Source of the DNA: Arctopsyche grandis
Taxonomy: Eukaryota; Arthropoda; Insecta; Trichoptera; Hydropsychidae
Assembly: GCF_051622035.1 (NCBI RefSeq)
Contig: NC_135365.1
Coordinates: 16,348,001 to 16,412,000, forward strand
Direction of reading: 5' to 3'
Length of the DNA: 64,000 nt
Below, in pieces: positions 31,597-44,996 of the stretch. Within the stretch, counting starts at the first letter, position 1, and every line of letters begins with the position of its first letter. The position numbers and the translations under genes are program-made. The notes beneath the pieces are model-generated. The model had not been told where the DNA came from, made no database searches, and worked only from the letters and a program-made list of their open reading frames with translations.

Positions 31597-31801
31597 TGTT
31601 GAAAGATATATTAGATAATCTAAACACACCTTTACAAAACTTGAAATCCTCGGCGGTAGTTATCTAGGATTTGTTTGGACTAGCTACAATTTGTATACCT
31701 GCTTTCTATTGGATATCTAAATAATTCTAGTTGGAAATTTTGGCGAAATTTTCATCGTGGCGGGCTTTCAATAGAAAATACTTCAGCACTCAAAGGGTTA
31801 A

Positions 31802-32943
31802 GTAGACTTTTAAATTATTAGATTATTACCCAAATTTTCGTCTTTCTTTTTTTATTTACGCCATAAACCACATTTCTTTCGGACGCTTTATTGATATAAA
31901 TTCTATGGTCGAGTTGTTAGTATCGTGTTGGAATGGGCCAACAATGGTTTTCCCTAGGTTTAGTTATTCAAATGGTGTCCTAAAATAGTTAACACATACT
32001 CACGTTACTACGTGACCCCTTTTTATGGTGAAAACAAAGACAATTGTATTTGGTTGTACACCAGCTACTATGTTAGGTGTGTCGTGTCATGTTGAGTCAC
32101 ATCACTTAACTTCATTATCCACATAACATATGTACCTACCCACAATTTTATACCAAATTATCCCCCGGAAGTGCGAATTTAGTTTTAGCTTTCTAATCTA
32201 GCAAAATGGTCAACTTTTATGTTGACTCAAATTATTAAATGAAGTCCCTCGGCAATGGTATTTTCGTATAATTAGCTTTTGACACATATAAAACCACACC
32301 TTAAATAATAACCAAAAAATATATAACCGCAGGAGATAATTACGCTAACGAAATATTCACAACAATATGTGCGTATTCTAAAGTAAAAATACAAATATTA
32401 AATTTATAATATGCGTTTTAAAAGAAAATATAATCTTCTATATCCCATATAATTCCACGTTCTTCTATGAAAAGGCTTAAGAAGAGATTATCTAAAATCT
32501 TAAATGAAAAAATCAATTCAAACAATGTATGATTGATGATGGAAGTTGACGAGAATGTACTCCATTTGAATGCATTATACATATGGCATCTGTAGAAGGC
32601 AAGTCTTGGGAAATGAAATCAACAATGGATGTGTTACAATATCAATGATGTAACGTGTCCATTTTATTTCGTTTAAGGTAACATTCGTGATTTGAATCAT
32701 GGCGAACTTTTTCAACAACCTGTTACGGCATTCCATACAAGTAGAACAACAGGTCCTTTAACACGGCACAAATTTTCGCAATAAACGAAGACAATATAGA
32801 TTTAATTTGTGAATCACGATTAAATTATCTGAATCATCCATTTATCCGCTGACTAGATGCAATTTATTTTTAATTACGACTTCAAATGATGATTTTTTTC
32901 ATATGAAATCATAATATGTTAAAGTTAAATTTTCCCTTTGTTA
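31802..32943. other. Spacer
   Basis: AT-rich intergenic sequence without recognisable exon, repeat end or RNA gene. Confidence 0.4.
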
Positions 32944-33460
32944 TCTAATATATAATTTCGAAGGAATTTTTATGGTTTTTGTGGGAGAATCCGTGACGTT
33001 ATCGAAAAAATATAATTTTCTATGACGACGATATCATTATCGACTTCGATTCCGTTTCCTTTTTCAGTTTTTGTCCCGGATTCCTGTTTCAGTTCCGGAT
33101 CCAGGTCCTTTTTTCAGTTCCGGATCATAACTCGTATTGCAGTTCTGGATTCCGATTCCTTTTTTCAGTTCCGGATCAGAATTCCCGTTTCAGTTCCGGT
33201 TCCGAATTCCTGGTTCAGTTCCGGATCCCGATTCTTTTTACTAACCTCTTCTTAGTTCAGAAACGATTTGTTTCTGTTTCGGTTCCCAGTTCTTACTTCA
33301 GTTCCGGATCCAGATTCCTGTTTCAATTCCGTTTCCGGATTCCAGGTTCAAATAAATTTAATAAAAAAACAAATAAATGTTTACTATTAGATTAGCCATG
33401 TTTAAGCGGTTTATGTATATTACAAATACCGAGCGTAGCCGGGTAAAACCAGTAGTATAC
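32944..33460 (-). repeat. Inverted Helitron-like repeat containing a TTCCGG minisatellite
   Basis: Ends match 1611-2275 in inverse orientation (CTAATATATAATTTCGAAGG at one side, GAGCGTAGCCGGGTAAAACC at the other). Bases 33040-33345 are about ten imperfect tandem units of GTTCCGGATTCC plus a TTTTTCA spacer, unlike the AT-rich 29-bp units inside the other copy. Confidence 0.5.
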
Positions 33461-34337
<877 letters not shown>

Positions 34338-34339
34338 CA

Positions 34340-34700
34340 TACATCATTTACTGCTTGATGAAGACCTCTACGATATACTGCCATTGGTCTCTTTTTTGCG
34401 CAACTTTCATCCATCTCAACCTTCCATTGCGGCCTTCCTATCACCCTTTTGCATTCTCACGGGTACCATTCAGGCACTTATTTTATCTACCTTTCTTCCA
34501 TTCTTCTAGCAACGTGACCCACCCATTGCCATTTCAATCTCTTCATTCTCTCCACTATATCCACTATTCTTGTCATATTTCTCATCCACGTATTCCGTTC
34601 CGTATTCTAAGCGTACAGAGTTCCATACTTCTTTGAGTATATTGAACTTTGAGTAGCATTTTGGCGTTCAATGTTTAAGTTTCATATGCATACGTCATCA
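34340..34700 (-). mobile_element. Antisense LINE 3' fragment
   Basis: Contains GATGAAGACCTC and TTTTGCGCAACTTTCATCCA, the same decayed reverse-transcriptase tail as at 8080-8662 and 48010-48120 in inverse orientation. Confidence 0.5.
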
Positions 34701-34742
34701 CTGGATAATAATATACATATATGTATAAACGATATATACACA

Positions 34743-35268
34743 CTGTGGCAAACCCGAGGTACTGACTGTAAAATCATCGGTTGGCCAGTGCTTCGCCGGT
34801 AAGCATTCACCTCCTCCCCGGCTGCCGAAATAAACAGTTGTGCATTACAGTCGTCTCACTCGCCCTACCCCCATAATACTGTTGCGTAGGGGTGGGTGGA
34901 GGATCCAAGTAAAAGGCCAACAGTCGTTTCACAGCGTTTATTGATGATTAAGGAGATACACGCACTGGCAGTGCTCAGTCCAGAATGACCTGATATCGCC
35001 TACGTACCGCCTTATAAAGGGTAGATCTCTTAGGACGCCTAATCTGTTTACCTGTTGTATAGTCACGTATTCGGATATGTATTTCCACGACATTGGGTCT
35101 CCCCGTACCGATTCTGAGAAATAACTAATAACGGTCATTGTTTAGCCTAAATGCACTTAGAGTCCAGATATAATCCTTGGAGGTAAGTGCATGCATTTAG
35201 TTAATCCGATAACAGATATCCGTTGGTCTAAGTGCAATTCGCTCAATCCGCGGCGTACGTAACAATAC
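34743..35268 (-). mobile_element. LTR-like repeat, longer copy
   Basis: On the minus strand it starts TGTTACGTACGCCGCGGATT and runs to GGGTTTGCCACA. A TATA-like TTTATAAGG lies at about 35014-35022. Bases 34912-35268 are almost identical to 46853-47211. No internal retrotransposon coding region is next to it, so a solo LTR is the best guess. Confidence 0.5.
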
Positions 35269-36326
35269 ATATGGCATAAACTCGGAGTTGATGAATACTC
35301 AAAAAATGAACTGGTACAAAAGCATTAAGATTTGGAGTGGGAGTTTTAATCAACTTAGAGTTTGTGCCGTAAGGTGAACCCGGCCATACATATACCGTAA
35401 ATCCAGCTAGTAAAAAAATATCAAATATTTTAATGTTATAGGACAAGTTAGGCACAATTTTTTGCCATTAGATAAAATAAAAATTCTATAAAAAAATGTA
35501 TTCAATATTTTAGATGCAAATCGGTTAATAAATTATCACAATTTGAATTGATACAAAATTAACGGTTTTTCCGGTATTTGATAGAGCTTCCTCTCGTATA
35601 CGAAAAAACTGAATTAATTGCTAGGTCATTTTAGTCGTTAATAAAAATTAATATGCATTCACAAAACAGTCGTCTGTCGTAAAGAAAATGTACGTGATTT
35701 TTTTTTTATGTAAGATCTGAGGTGCTCAACCTTCTTGAAAAGTGAAAACGCGTCTGGCGTCATTGCGTCAACATAATAATACGTGTTACGTGGTTGTTCT
35801 AGAAATTTCTTTACAACGAGGTTAATTCTGTCAATGTGACTGAGCTGAGAGATCAACAAAATTTCCCCCAAATTTTCCGGGCAAACAAGTAATTTGAATG
35901 TCAAATTTGAATGTCGAAATCTGTAGTTTTTGTGGTCACTCGAACGTAACGAGCTTGTACATAAATGACAACATTTTTTGAATCATATCTATGTAGGTAT
36001 GTAAATTCTCATCCGATGAATAAACGTGACTTTGAAATCATAATGATGATTATATGGTTTATGAATATAAATGATGTTTAAATTACCCAAAAGAATGCAT
36101 CGAATAAAAAATATATGATAAGTACTCGTAAACCTTCAAAACGGTAACCGTCATTTTTTTGTATAATTTAAGCACATTAATCACAAAGAAAAAAACATGA
36201 AAGGGTTGTTTATTAAATAACGAATGAAAAAACAGAAAGCAAAACCCAGATTAGCGTCTCAATGGACTAACCAAATAAAGGAAACTGCTAGCTTCTTTTG
36301 CTTAACACTCTTCATATATAACCAGC
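35269..36326. other. Spacer
   Basis: No gene or repeat recognised. Confidence 0.35.
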
Positions 36327-36530
36327 GGTTCGGTGATTATTGCTCACAAAGCGCTCGACCAAAAGTCACTAAAATATCTATAACGGAACATCTGGCAGCC
36401 GAAAAGTCCATCATACTAACGATAACTATCATACTAACGAGAACTCGAGTGCCAAATATTCCGTATTCGCGATTTGCATTTCAAAAATTGTATTTTGGGC
36501 GATCGCAATGTGCGCAAAAATCCAATTACC
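36327..36530. mobile_element. Mutator-like MITE, 9-bp TSD
   Basis: Perfect 9-bp duplication ATAACCAGC at 36318-36326 and 36531-36539. Ends GGTTCGGTGATTATTGCTCA and inverse of GGTAATTGGATTTTTGCGCA. It is 204 bp; same family as 55822-56203. The 9-bp duplication points to the Mutator superfamily. Confidence 0.8.
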
Positions 36531-36545
36531 ATAACCAGCAGCATA

Positions 36546-36905
36546 AATCGATGGTTAGGGTGTAGTTATTTCAACTGAGTGGTCACGGGTTCAATCCTTG
36601 GCCTGGCGCTGCTGGCCAGACCCGGGATATGTGACTCCAGGTCGATAGTTTCCTATCAGAGTTTGCCAATTTATCTAATTTCATTTAAACGGTTCCAAAA
36701 AATTGGCAACCTTGTCCTATTTCTCACATAATTCGAGTTTTCAGCATTTCGAATTTGCCGATTTATAAAATGCTGAAAAAATATTTGTCAAATTTATCCA
36801 TAGATGTCTCTATGACGCTTTGTAAAATTGCTGTATAAATTGTTCATCGATTTTTATGATTGGCCAGGAAGGCACATTGGGGTTTACTTGTTAGGCCTGG
36901 TATTT
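36546..36905 (+). mobile_element. SINE copy
   Basis: Box-B-like GGGTTCAATCC, central TTTCCTATCAGAGTTTGCCA, and tail GGCCAGGAAGGCACATTGGG followed by a TTAGGCCTGG arm. Confidence 0.7.
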
Positions 36906-37839
36906 GTATATGTATAAAATATTAATAATAAATATCAAAAAAAGTAATTCAGATAGAAAGTTTTTTGGTTTCAGTAAATGATTCAATTACACAACGATTC
37001 CAATCAGGTATTGGAAGTTACTAATCTTTCTTTTGCAGATATGTTCTCGCATCAATTAATTTCAGGTAAATCAATAGAAGGTATCGAATCAATTTGAAAC
37101 TACAGTGCAGAGTTTGGGCGAAAACACATAGAGATGAACGGCACGGCACGTGGTCTTTGCTTCGAGTCAAGAAAAGGCGTTCCCAGTTCATTGTTAATTT
37201 GTACGACCTTATTATTTCGACAAGTTTCTCCTACATCTCTTAAAATATGGTATTAGCCATTATCAATCACTGTCAAGGACAAAATGTCACCGAAAACACT
37301 CCAGGGGGTGATTTTCGGAACTGAACATGAATATGTGCTAAAGATGCTGCATTTTTTCGGATGTTTAAAAGTATCCAAAATAACCACTTGCCACTTGCCT
37401 CTCTGTGTGGTTTCGCCCTTTTTGGTTGAAGAACAATCTAATATCTAACAAAGAAACAATCCAAAGGGCCTGAAATAAACAGTAAAAATAAGTGCATATG
37501 TGCAGAATTCATTTAAACTTCTAAGATTATAGCCTACGGATAATATTAATAACACTGCTCCATTAGTTCTGAGTAATGTATTTTTCACTTAATTTGAATT
37601 ATTACCTCCACATTTACATATCTCAAGTGTATCATTTTCGAACCATGTTAAATTCGCGTGCTAGCCAAACATTATCATATTGCAGTGCAAAGCGTCATAT
37701 GAACGTGTTAAATATTTTATTGGCTCAAAATATTATTATGATAAAAATACATCGAGTTATATTTGTGCAGTACGACAGGGGGATATCGCAAACCGCGTCT
37801 CTTTATTATATTATAAATAATATAAAACACAAATAGTGA
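36906..37839. other. Spacer with a dispersed motif
   Basis: GGGCGAAAACACATAGAG at 37119-37136 recurs as GGGCGAAAACACACTGAA at 38550 and GGGCGCAGACACACAGAG at 39162, typical of the edge of a short repeat. Nothing else is recognised. Confidence 0.35.
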
Positions 37840-38090
37840 TGAGATAGACATTAACTAGACGCCTGCTTTTGCACTGACGACACTTGGAAATTGCAATTGC
37901 ATAATTTGCTGTCGGTGCGCGAGTTCACTTTCTTTCGAGGCGAAAACGAGAGTGAACTGGAATCGGCAGCGCAAACTAGTGCGCAGGTTAAGTTATGTTG
38001 GAGACTTTCCTCTGCAGCAGCAAGAGAGTCTCACAATGGAAGGCAAGCGAAATCGACAACACCGAAGCCAAAGTGAAAGTGTTGAACAAG
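37840..38090 (+). CDS. Exon-like GC-balanced island, unassigned
   Basis: Non-repeat block of higher GC with a plausible first exon: ATG at 38036, MEGKRNRQHRSQSESVEQ, then a possible donor at 38091 (AAG/GTCGCT, weak). An alternative stronger donor is CAG/GTTAAG at 37986. Neither joins the downstream terminal exon at 40087 in its long frame. It could be the start of an unidentified gene or promoter-associated sequence. Confidence 0.25.
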
Positions 38091-38309
38091 GTCGCTATAG
38101 GCCGATATGTGTGTCAAACGCACCAAACCTCGGCATGTACATAATAATACATAACCGACGGTTAAAACACGCGATAACAATTTGACCATTGTCAACTGGA
38201 ATATTTGTGTTGAGCTGATTTGACAATATTTTGCAACGCCACGGTTGCGTATAGTTCGGGAATTATCATTGAAGTGTGGAGAATAAGATGTAGGTATGTA
38301 TACATATAC

Positions 38310-38471
38310 CAGTGGCGTGCCGTTAAATTCTCCTTGTTTTTGTCGCACAGCCTTACTTGCGTGTGCGCGAGCAGGATACAAGGGGAACAGGTGACGTCAT
38401 ACCGAGTCCCGCTCGCCCACACGTAAGTAAGGCTGTGACAAAAACACAGAGAATTTCACCGCACGCCACTG
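38310..38471. mobile_element. Fold-back hAT-like MITE
   Basis: CAGTGGCGTGCCGTTAAATT at the left and its inverse at the right (CACGCCACTG), with further paired blocks (GCCTTACTTGCGTGTG against CACACGTAAGTAAGGC). It is 162 bp. The loop region shares GCGAGCAGGATACAA with the fold-back at 30331-30699. Confidence 0.7.
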
Positions 38472-40086
38472 GTATGTATGTACATATATAATTACTTGGA
38501 TACGGTAATGTAATACATTTAATAGCACCGGAAGAAACCTCGTCCACTAAGGGCGAAAACACACTGAAGCGAACGGCACGGGCACGTTCTTGGACTCCCG
38601 TTGTGAAAAATCTGCATGGGTTATTATTCTCGATTAGTTTCGACACATTTCTATAACTATGGGATTGCTATCGATCACTGTCATTACATTTATGCCTATT
38701 TAGTCATCTTTGAAAAAATTGCTCAAACTTTTTAAATTATATCGACAAATCTCTTTACACTGTTTCTTCATTTTTTCGCCTTTTGTTTTTTGCAGAATTT
38801 GGCCTGATCATTCCATTCCACTAGGCGTTGTTCTAATCTGTCCTCTTGGTTTTTCATCTTAAAGTGTACTATTAGTGTAGATTATCCGGGTGCGGATTAT
38901 CCGGTTTGCGGATTATCCGTGCTTGACATTAATTCATTTTTTTCTTTATATTTACTTATTTTTGAATGAGAATACGTGATAATGAGTAGATTTGGAGCAT
39001 TGGTTGATCAGTGGGATTTTTTCATTAGATACATATATTCAGTTATTTATATAAATACTTTTTGCATTAAATTATAATCTCTTACAAACATGCAAAAATT
39101 TTTGAATTCAGGTCTTATCAATTTTTATTGGTGTACCATTTATGGAAAGAATTACTTATTAGGGCGCAGACACACAGAGAGGTGCGCGGTACGTGGTTTT
39201 TTTTATATAGTTTTGTATATGCAAAATAAACCGCTGGTCCGCTTAATCTGAACTTTCGCGTCCTAATAAAAATATCGTACCTAGTATGGAGAATGCAGTT
39301 TTAAGAAGCAGTTTAAATATTGACTACTAGTATATAATACTTTGGTTAAAAGCACTTTCTAGATACAAGAATAGATACTAAAGGCGTACACAGTTCGACA
39401 ACGGTGTCAACACGTACATATAGACGTCATTTTCAATATCATAAATAGCACCTAAATGTTTTCTTATCTTTTCTTCCGAGTTTCCCAAGAAAAATCAGTA
39501 TCTGTAAATTAATGAATGTGGTATACATTGTGAATATAAATAAACAATGCTGTTATTATGTACATATTTTTGCATACATAAGTGTAGTAATTATTGTGTC
39601 GGAAGCACGTGCACGAGTTTTGCATGCAATTTTTCCAAGAAAGGTTACAAATGTCACGAACAAATGTGGAAACTGAACGTCCTGTTAAATGTTTACATTA
39701 TTGAACAAGTGAAAACTAGGAACTGATACAGTTTTATACATTATTTTTTTCTATTCAAACAAGACATACTTTAAGAGCCACCATAGAATTTTAATAATAT
39801 GTAAGACTGGGTATAATTTTTATGGCGTGTGCTAAAACCCTTTAATTACAATTACGACACAGTTAAAAGTGACGTGTTTTATGTCGTAAAAAAACCATTG
39901 TTTTAAATTTCTCTTTTGTGACATAATTTTACATGTTACGAACTGTATACGGTAATTCTCAACCGATTCAAAATATGAATGAAATAATGTTCTAACAAAT
40001 ACTATTTTGTATTTTCCTTGACAAACTTTGCATTGTAATCATTTATAATATAGATATAACTAAAAAATACTTTCTCTTTTTTATAG
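38472..40086. other. Spacer
   Basis: At 38877-38930 the motif CGGATTATCCG is repeated about three times (AGATTATCCGGGTGCGGATT), resembling a pogo/Tc1-type end, but no partner end was found. The rest is AT-rich. Confidence 0.35.
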
Positions 40087-40195
40087 TACATCCTCTAATG
40101 AAGGTTGCGACCAACATGATGACAATCTGAACCTTGAAACCGCTCTTCGGAGCAAGGAACTCGTACCCAAACCAACCAAGCCTACATACATCTGA
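40087..40195 (+). CDS. Terminal exon of an unidentified gene
   Basis: A good acceptor (CTTTTTTATAG) is followed by 36 codons of compositionally normal coding sequence, SSNEGCDQHDDNLNLETALR then SKELVPKPTKPTYI and TGA. The exon would enter in phase 2. GC content drops at once after the stop. I do not recognise the protein and cannot find the preceding exon. Confidence 0.4.
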
Positions 40196-42828
40196 CTATA
40201 AGTATTTATGTACTTATTTATTTGATATGTTTACGGTTGATTTTACAACATTCAGGACTTGATTCAAATTTACCACGATAACATTTGATTGTAAAACAAT
40301 TCTGAAGGAGCCAGAGATCCAAACTTCCCACACGTGAGAATTAGAACACGACGCTGCAGATTTTAATCACGATAGTAAATCTATTGCAAAACATTTCCAA
40401 TATCCGAGGTTGTCCAATCCTAAACCATTCATTACACTTTTTTTCCATACGAGTCACCTTGAAATATTCTTAAGAATTAGTAGAAAAATAATTCGTTTTT
40501 GGTAACCTTCGTCTGTTTGAGAAGTTCACATGAACAATGAACGCTATGCTAGAATTGAATCATACGTGAACAAACACACTCTTGATTTCAGATTATAAAC
40601 TTTATGTTCATTACGTATTTTTACTACGCGTTCGTGTTTAGGACAGATCGATATACATAGGTACGATATGGTTATGCAAATTAAGAGAAGCACGAAACAA
40701 CGTAAAAGTACTGACTGGCAACTTGACCTATCAATTTTACGTTTACTTAGGTTGGATCGTTTTGACTGTGTATTGAATTTAGAGCAGCAAACAGTCGGAC
40801 ATTCATACAAGTTTGACCTATTGCAAAAAACGAACGTACAGTCCTTGCATTATCAGAGCAACATTTGGTTGGTTGTCGTGAAGGAAATCATTAGATCTGC
40901 TGACCATCAAGGCTCACCTGATATTGGACGAAGGTGATCCTTTTATGTGAGACCTTTAAAATTTTATTTCACCCATACATGTTTCGCGGAATTGCATGTG
41001 AGCAACAGACATGCAAATTGCATTGTGTTAACCTTGGAGTATAAAATATTAATTGGAATATGTATCACAACAAATTCAATAGAACCCGTTGTACATAATT
41101 ATTGTCAGTTTATTACAATGAGCATGACTATTGTCGGTTTTCCTTATCTATTCGTTGAAAATTGCATTATTATAAAAAAATCAATATTTAACAGATACAA
41201 TATACAGTGGAATTTTCATCATCGAATCTTTTTTATAATTGACATAGAATTGACATTATTTAAATCTTAAAAATATGCGCGTAGTTTTGCAAAATTGACC
41301 TAATATTCTGGATAATATTTAAACAAATAGTATTGGGTGGAAAATCGCGGCGTTAGTAATAAACTATTTTGATTTTAAATTAAAATTAAAATTTTTAAAA
41401 CAAAATATTATGTGTCCAAAGTGGTGGTCTCGTTCACTACTGATCGATAACATTGATTCACTATAGACCAGGCTTATTTCTTTGGTTTATCTCTTTAGTA
41501 GGAAACAGAATTATATATGTACAAAAAATAGATCATGAAGTCTCTTCATGAGTTTTAAGCTTCTATGCCGTATAAACTAGCATTAAAATAAGATAATACT
41601 ATAAATACTAACGAGAAAAATAATAATTATAATAGACAATGGATTAGTAGCTATTATTATTAACTTAAGATGTATTATGAACAATCAAAATCATGAAGTT
41701 TCCATTTAATAATAATGAATTGTGTGACTTGAATCCTTAAAATTTGCAATTTTCGCTCAATTTAAGAAGTGGTAATAAAAAATAGAAACGTGATAAGTTT
41801 TGACTGATTTTCTCTTTTTACATTTCATTTCATTCAATTTAACATTTTGTAATCGCTTCGTATTTAAAATAAAAACACACTTATGTACATATTACACGGT
41901 ACTCAAGTTTTTTTACAACAATAATAAATAATAAAAAAACATCTAACTATCTAAACATAATGTGCAATTAATTTTAGCAATAAGAAAGTATTATATTTAC
42001 CATCAAAAGATAATATTCCCCGGTTGAAATGTGTCGCTTTGTTAAATTTTGAATATCCTTCGCCTCAGAAACGGTCGTAATCACTTTCACTTGTCGCTTT
42101 TACAAGAATATTGACCAAGCACAGGTGATTAATTTTCGTTTTCGGTTTATATTATTATTATAAACGTATATATATTTTTCGATTATTTTGTTGAATCTCA
42201 AATTTCAAAAACACGAGTCTACAAGCCCACAAACCAAGACGCACTGGACGAGGCGCGCCGTTCTAACGCAAACATTGCTTTTGAAGAGTCGTCTTGCAAC
42301 AGTCAGCGGTCGCCAACCGCTCGTTATATTGTGCAACCGTTGTTTGAGGCAAAACGTACATTTTCCTGTTACAAGTCATTCAAAATAAGGATACATGTTA
42401 AATAAAAAACATTCTAGTCTTTTTATTCTTCTATGACAGAATCGTGACTCTTCTGGAATGAGTTCATGTGCGCATTCTTGACGATGTTCTTTCACTTGTT
42501 TCGACATTATGTAGTACGAAGAGTAACATAAGTAGAAAGGCCAGTAGCTTCCATCGGTCTGCCTGCCCCTTCTTCTCCGTCCTTCCACATTTCAAATCAT
42601 CATCAGATATTAACTTTTGTTTGTCAGTTGTCACCATCTGATCTATCTTCAAATCGTCAAAAGAACTGTAATACTCACATGCATTAAATCATTTTATAGT
42701 TGAACTTCTAATGATGATACAAAACAGTTTCCCCAGCTGTTCATTATGTAGCACAAAGAACACCAGCAGCATAAAGATTCAAATCTATTTTTTCTTTCTA
42801 CCATTCCCTTCCTTTTTGGTTGTATAAT
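40196..42828. other. Possible 3' UTR, then spacer
   Basis: Directly downstream of the orphan exon; 40650-40940 is somewhat less AT-rich and open on the plus strand, but the translation shows no domain. The remainder is AT-rich without recognised features. Confidence 0.35.
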
Positions 42829-43079
42829 CAGTGCCGGTTTTAGGGGGGGGGGGCGGGTCGGGCGGCGCCCGAGGGCGCCAAATAAGTTGAGGCGCCGCTT
42901 GATGCGTTAAAGGCGCTTTAAAATTTAAAATTAGAGTGCCAAAAGCTATACAAAATAAAGTCATACAAAAAATTTAGGCCATACAAAACAAAAGCCATAC
43001 AAAATAAAGGTGAAATCTTTTTCTAAGGGTGTTTAGAAAAAATTGCCCGAGGGCGCCATTGGGTGTAAGGCCGGCACTG
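42829..43079. mobile_element. hAT MITE (CAGTGCCGG family)
   Basis: Ends CAGTGCCGGTTTTAG and inverse of AAGGCCGGCACTG, flanked by GTATAAT on both sides. A run of G lies just inside the left end, with GGCGGCGCCCGAGGGCGCC next to it. It is 251 bp and inverse in orientation to the longer copy at 47522-48004. Confidence 0.8.
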
Positions 43080-43175
43080 GTATAATACAAGTTGTATTGT
43101 AAAAATATAAATAAACGTAAATAAGCAAAATTCGATTTGTGATATATTGTCGTTACTATATTGAATATAAAATAC

Positions 43176-43434
43176 GGTTCGGTGATTACTAGTCAAATGT
43201 GAACCGGTCACAGGACAACCGGTCGCTCTAGATCGGTCACACTAAATTTTTTGGGTGTGACCAGTTTTTTCGTGACTAATTTTTGGATGTGACCAGTTTT
43301 TGCGTGACCAGTTTTAAGGTGTGACCAGTTTTCTCGTGATCGGTTTTAAGGTGTGACGGGTGATCACGTGTGACCGATCTAGAGCGACCGGTTGTCTTGA
43401 GACAGGTTCACATATGACTAGTAGTCCGTTTACC
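43176..43434. mobile_element. Mutator-like MITE, perfect 9-bp TSD
   Basis: Duplication ATAAAATAC at 43167-43175 and 43435-43443. Ends GGTTCGGTGATTACTAGTCA and inverse of GACTAGTAGTCCGTTTACC. The interior is built from repeated GTGACCAGTTTT/GTGACCGGTT units, about eight copies in both orientations. Confidence 0.85.
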
Positions 43435-43443
43435 ATAAAATAC

Positions 43444-44059
43444 AGCTTTGATAAAATTTCTCAATTGCTATTAATATTTAGGTGGGACTGTGGTAAATAG
43501 TTCGATAGGTCTTCACTTCACTTCAGTGAAACTACTTGAGGTTTGATTATTTTTTACTAAAGGTTAAAGCCCAGTTCAGGATTTGAATAACATAAAATTC
43601 TCGAGTTCTATTGAGCATGTCTTATTTGAATCTAATTAGAACGGTTGTTCTTTACATAACTTATGAGCACCTTTTATGCTGGTTTCACTCAGTGAGAAAA
43701 ACTTCGTGCCCACACCCTCTCCATGATGTGTTTTGTGTTTTGCTCACATCTTCGTCATTATTCGAAAGCTCTTTTTTTTTACACAAAAATATTGTACATC
43801 ACGTTCTCACTCAGATTATACCCAAATTAGTAGGTAATCAAAATATAGAATATCAATATTTCGAATTTTACGAATGCAGAATATTCGAACTGAGTTCTTC
43901 ATTTAGTAAAATTCTCTAAAATTAGGGAATGCGTAGTAAAATATAGATCAGTTAGTGAGTAGTAAAGTATATTTTTCGTTCTCCTTTTTTCTTTAACACC
44001 TCTTTATTTTAAATTCAATTAATTTATACATATCAATAGTTTTATATTTTGATAGGCAT
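43444..44059. other. Spacer
   Basis: AT-rich, nothing recognised. Confidence 0.35.
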
Positions 44060-44365
44060 CAGTGGCGTAGTGACCGTGCTTACAGACCCCACAATGTGGG
44101 GGGACGTTAATACTTAGGGGGGTGTCTTTTTTATCAAATTTTAACTTGTTCTGTAATTTCTTTGTGACTAATTTTTTAAAAACCTCTCTTATTTTTTAAT
44201 TTATTTTCATCTCGCTTTATTTTATATACATATAGTTGAGAATTATTTTTTACTCTTGCATATACTTTTTCGTGTTTAAACAATAAAATAGAGCTATTTT
44301 GCTTTAAGGAAATATAAAATATTTTGCAGGGGGAAGTGGCGTCTAGATTTCACGCTACGCCACTG
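44060..44365. mobile_element. hAT MITE (CAGTGGCGTAG family)
   Basis: Ends CAGTGGCGTAGTGACC and inverse of CACGCTACGCCACTG; ACCCCACAATGTGGGG lies just inside. It is 306 bp; flanking 8-mers match only partly. Related to 45133-45816. Confidence 0.7.
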
Positions 44366-44698
44366 ATACACAATCATAAAATTGTGTTATCGTTATTCCA
44401 AACCACAATTTTTTAAATGTAAAATTAAATTTTTTTCCCGTTTAACTTGTTTTCGAATATTTTTTGAAATAATAACAAAAATTGCCGTTTATATGTACAG
44501 TGAGTCAATGTAAACTATTATACATACAAACATACAAAAATTTTTATTTTCTTATTTATGAATATGCAAACTAATAAAATGTACGCATGCACGCACTTAG
44601 TATAATGGATTTGTCTATATATCAGGCATCTTCTCAATTCGACTTGCAAAAAGATAAAAATAGAAATTCAGTGTCTCAGATTTGCATACATTGATAGG

Positions 44699-44996
44699 GG
44701 TAAACGGGTTACATCCCAAATGTGAATCGCTACCAGGATAACTGCTGCTACGGAAATTATTCGCGCGGATTTCCTGTCGCACGTAAATTCGTCGCACAAG
44801 AGAATTTCCATACAGAAAACGTCCCAAATATTGCTCAAAAAATACTTTTTCATACGAGATTTGGGCAGTTTTGAGTAATATTTGGGCAGTTTTCTGTACG
44901 GCAATTTTCCTGTGCGACAGGAGACCCACGCGATCAATTTTCGTAGCAGCAGTTATCTTGTTGGGAAATTCATATTTGGGATGTAATCACCGAACC
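44699..44996. mobile_element. Mutator-like MITE
   Basis: Left end GGTAAACGGGTTACATCCCA, right end inverse of it (GGGATGTAATCACCGAACC). The duplication is ATTGATAGG/ATTGATAGT, 8 of 9 identical. The terminal repeat extends through AGGATAACTGCTGCTACGGA. It is 298 bp and shares the GGTTCGGTGATTA end with the copies at 36327, 43176 and 55822. Confidence 0.8.

Larger units (their letters stand above)
29766..31797. mobile_element. piggyBac-type MITE expanded by nested insertions
   Basis: Inverted copy of the 3088-3681 family. The left end (CATTTGAATGCTGACC) follows TTAG, a mutated TTAA; the right end (TCAGCACTCAAAGGG) precedes TTAA at 31798-31801. The element proper is about 600 bp. Comparison with the clean copy shows two foreign blocks, 30112-31028 and about 31102-31596. 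Confidence 0.75.

Noticed and set aside
42290..42345. CAGCGGTCGCCAACCGCTCG palindrome as a hAT MITE
   Set aside because: No matching terminal repeat pair or 8-bp duplication could be found around it.
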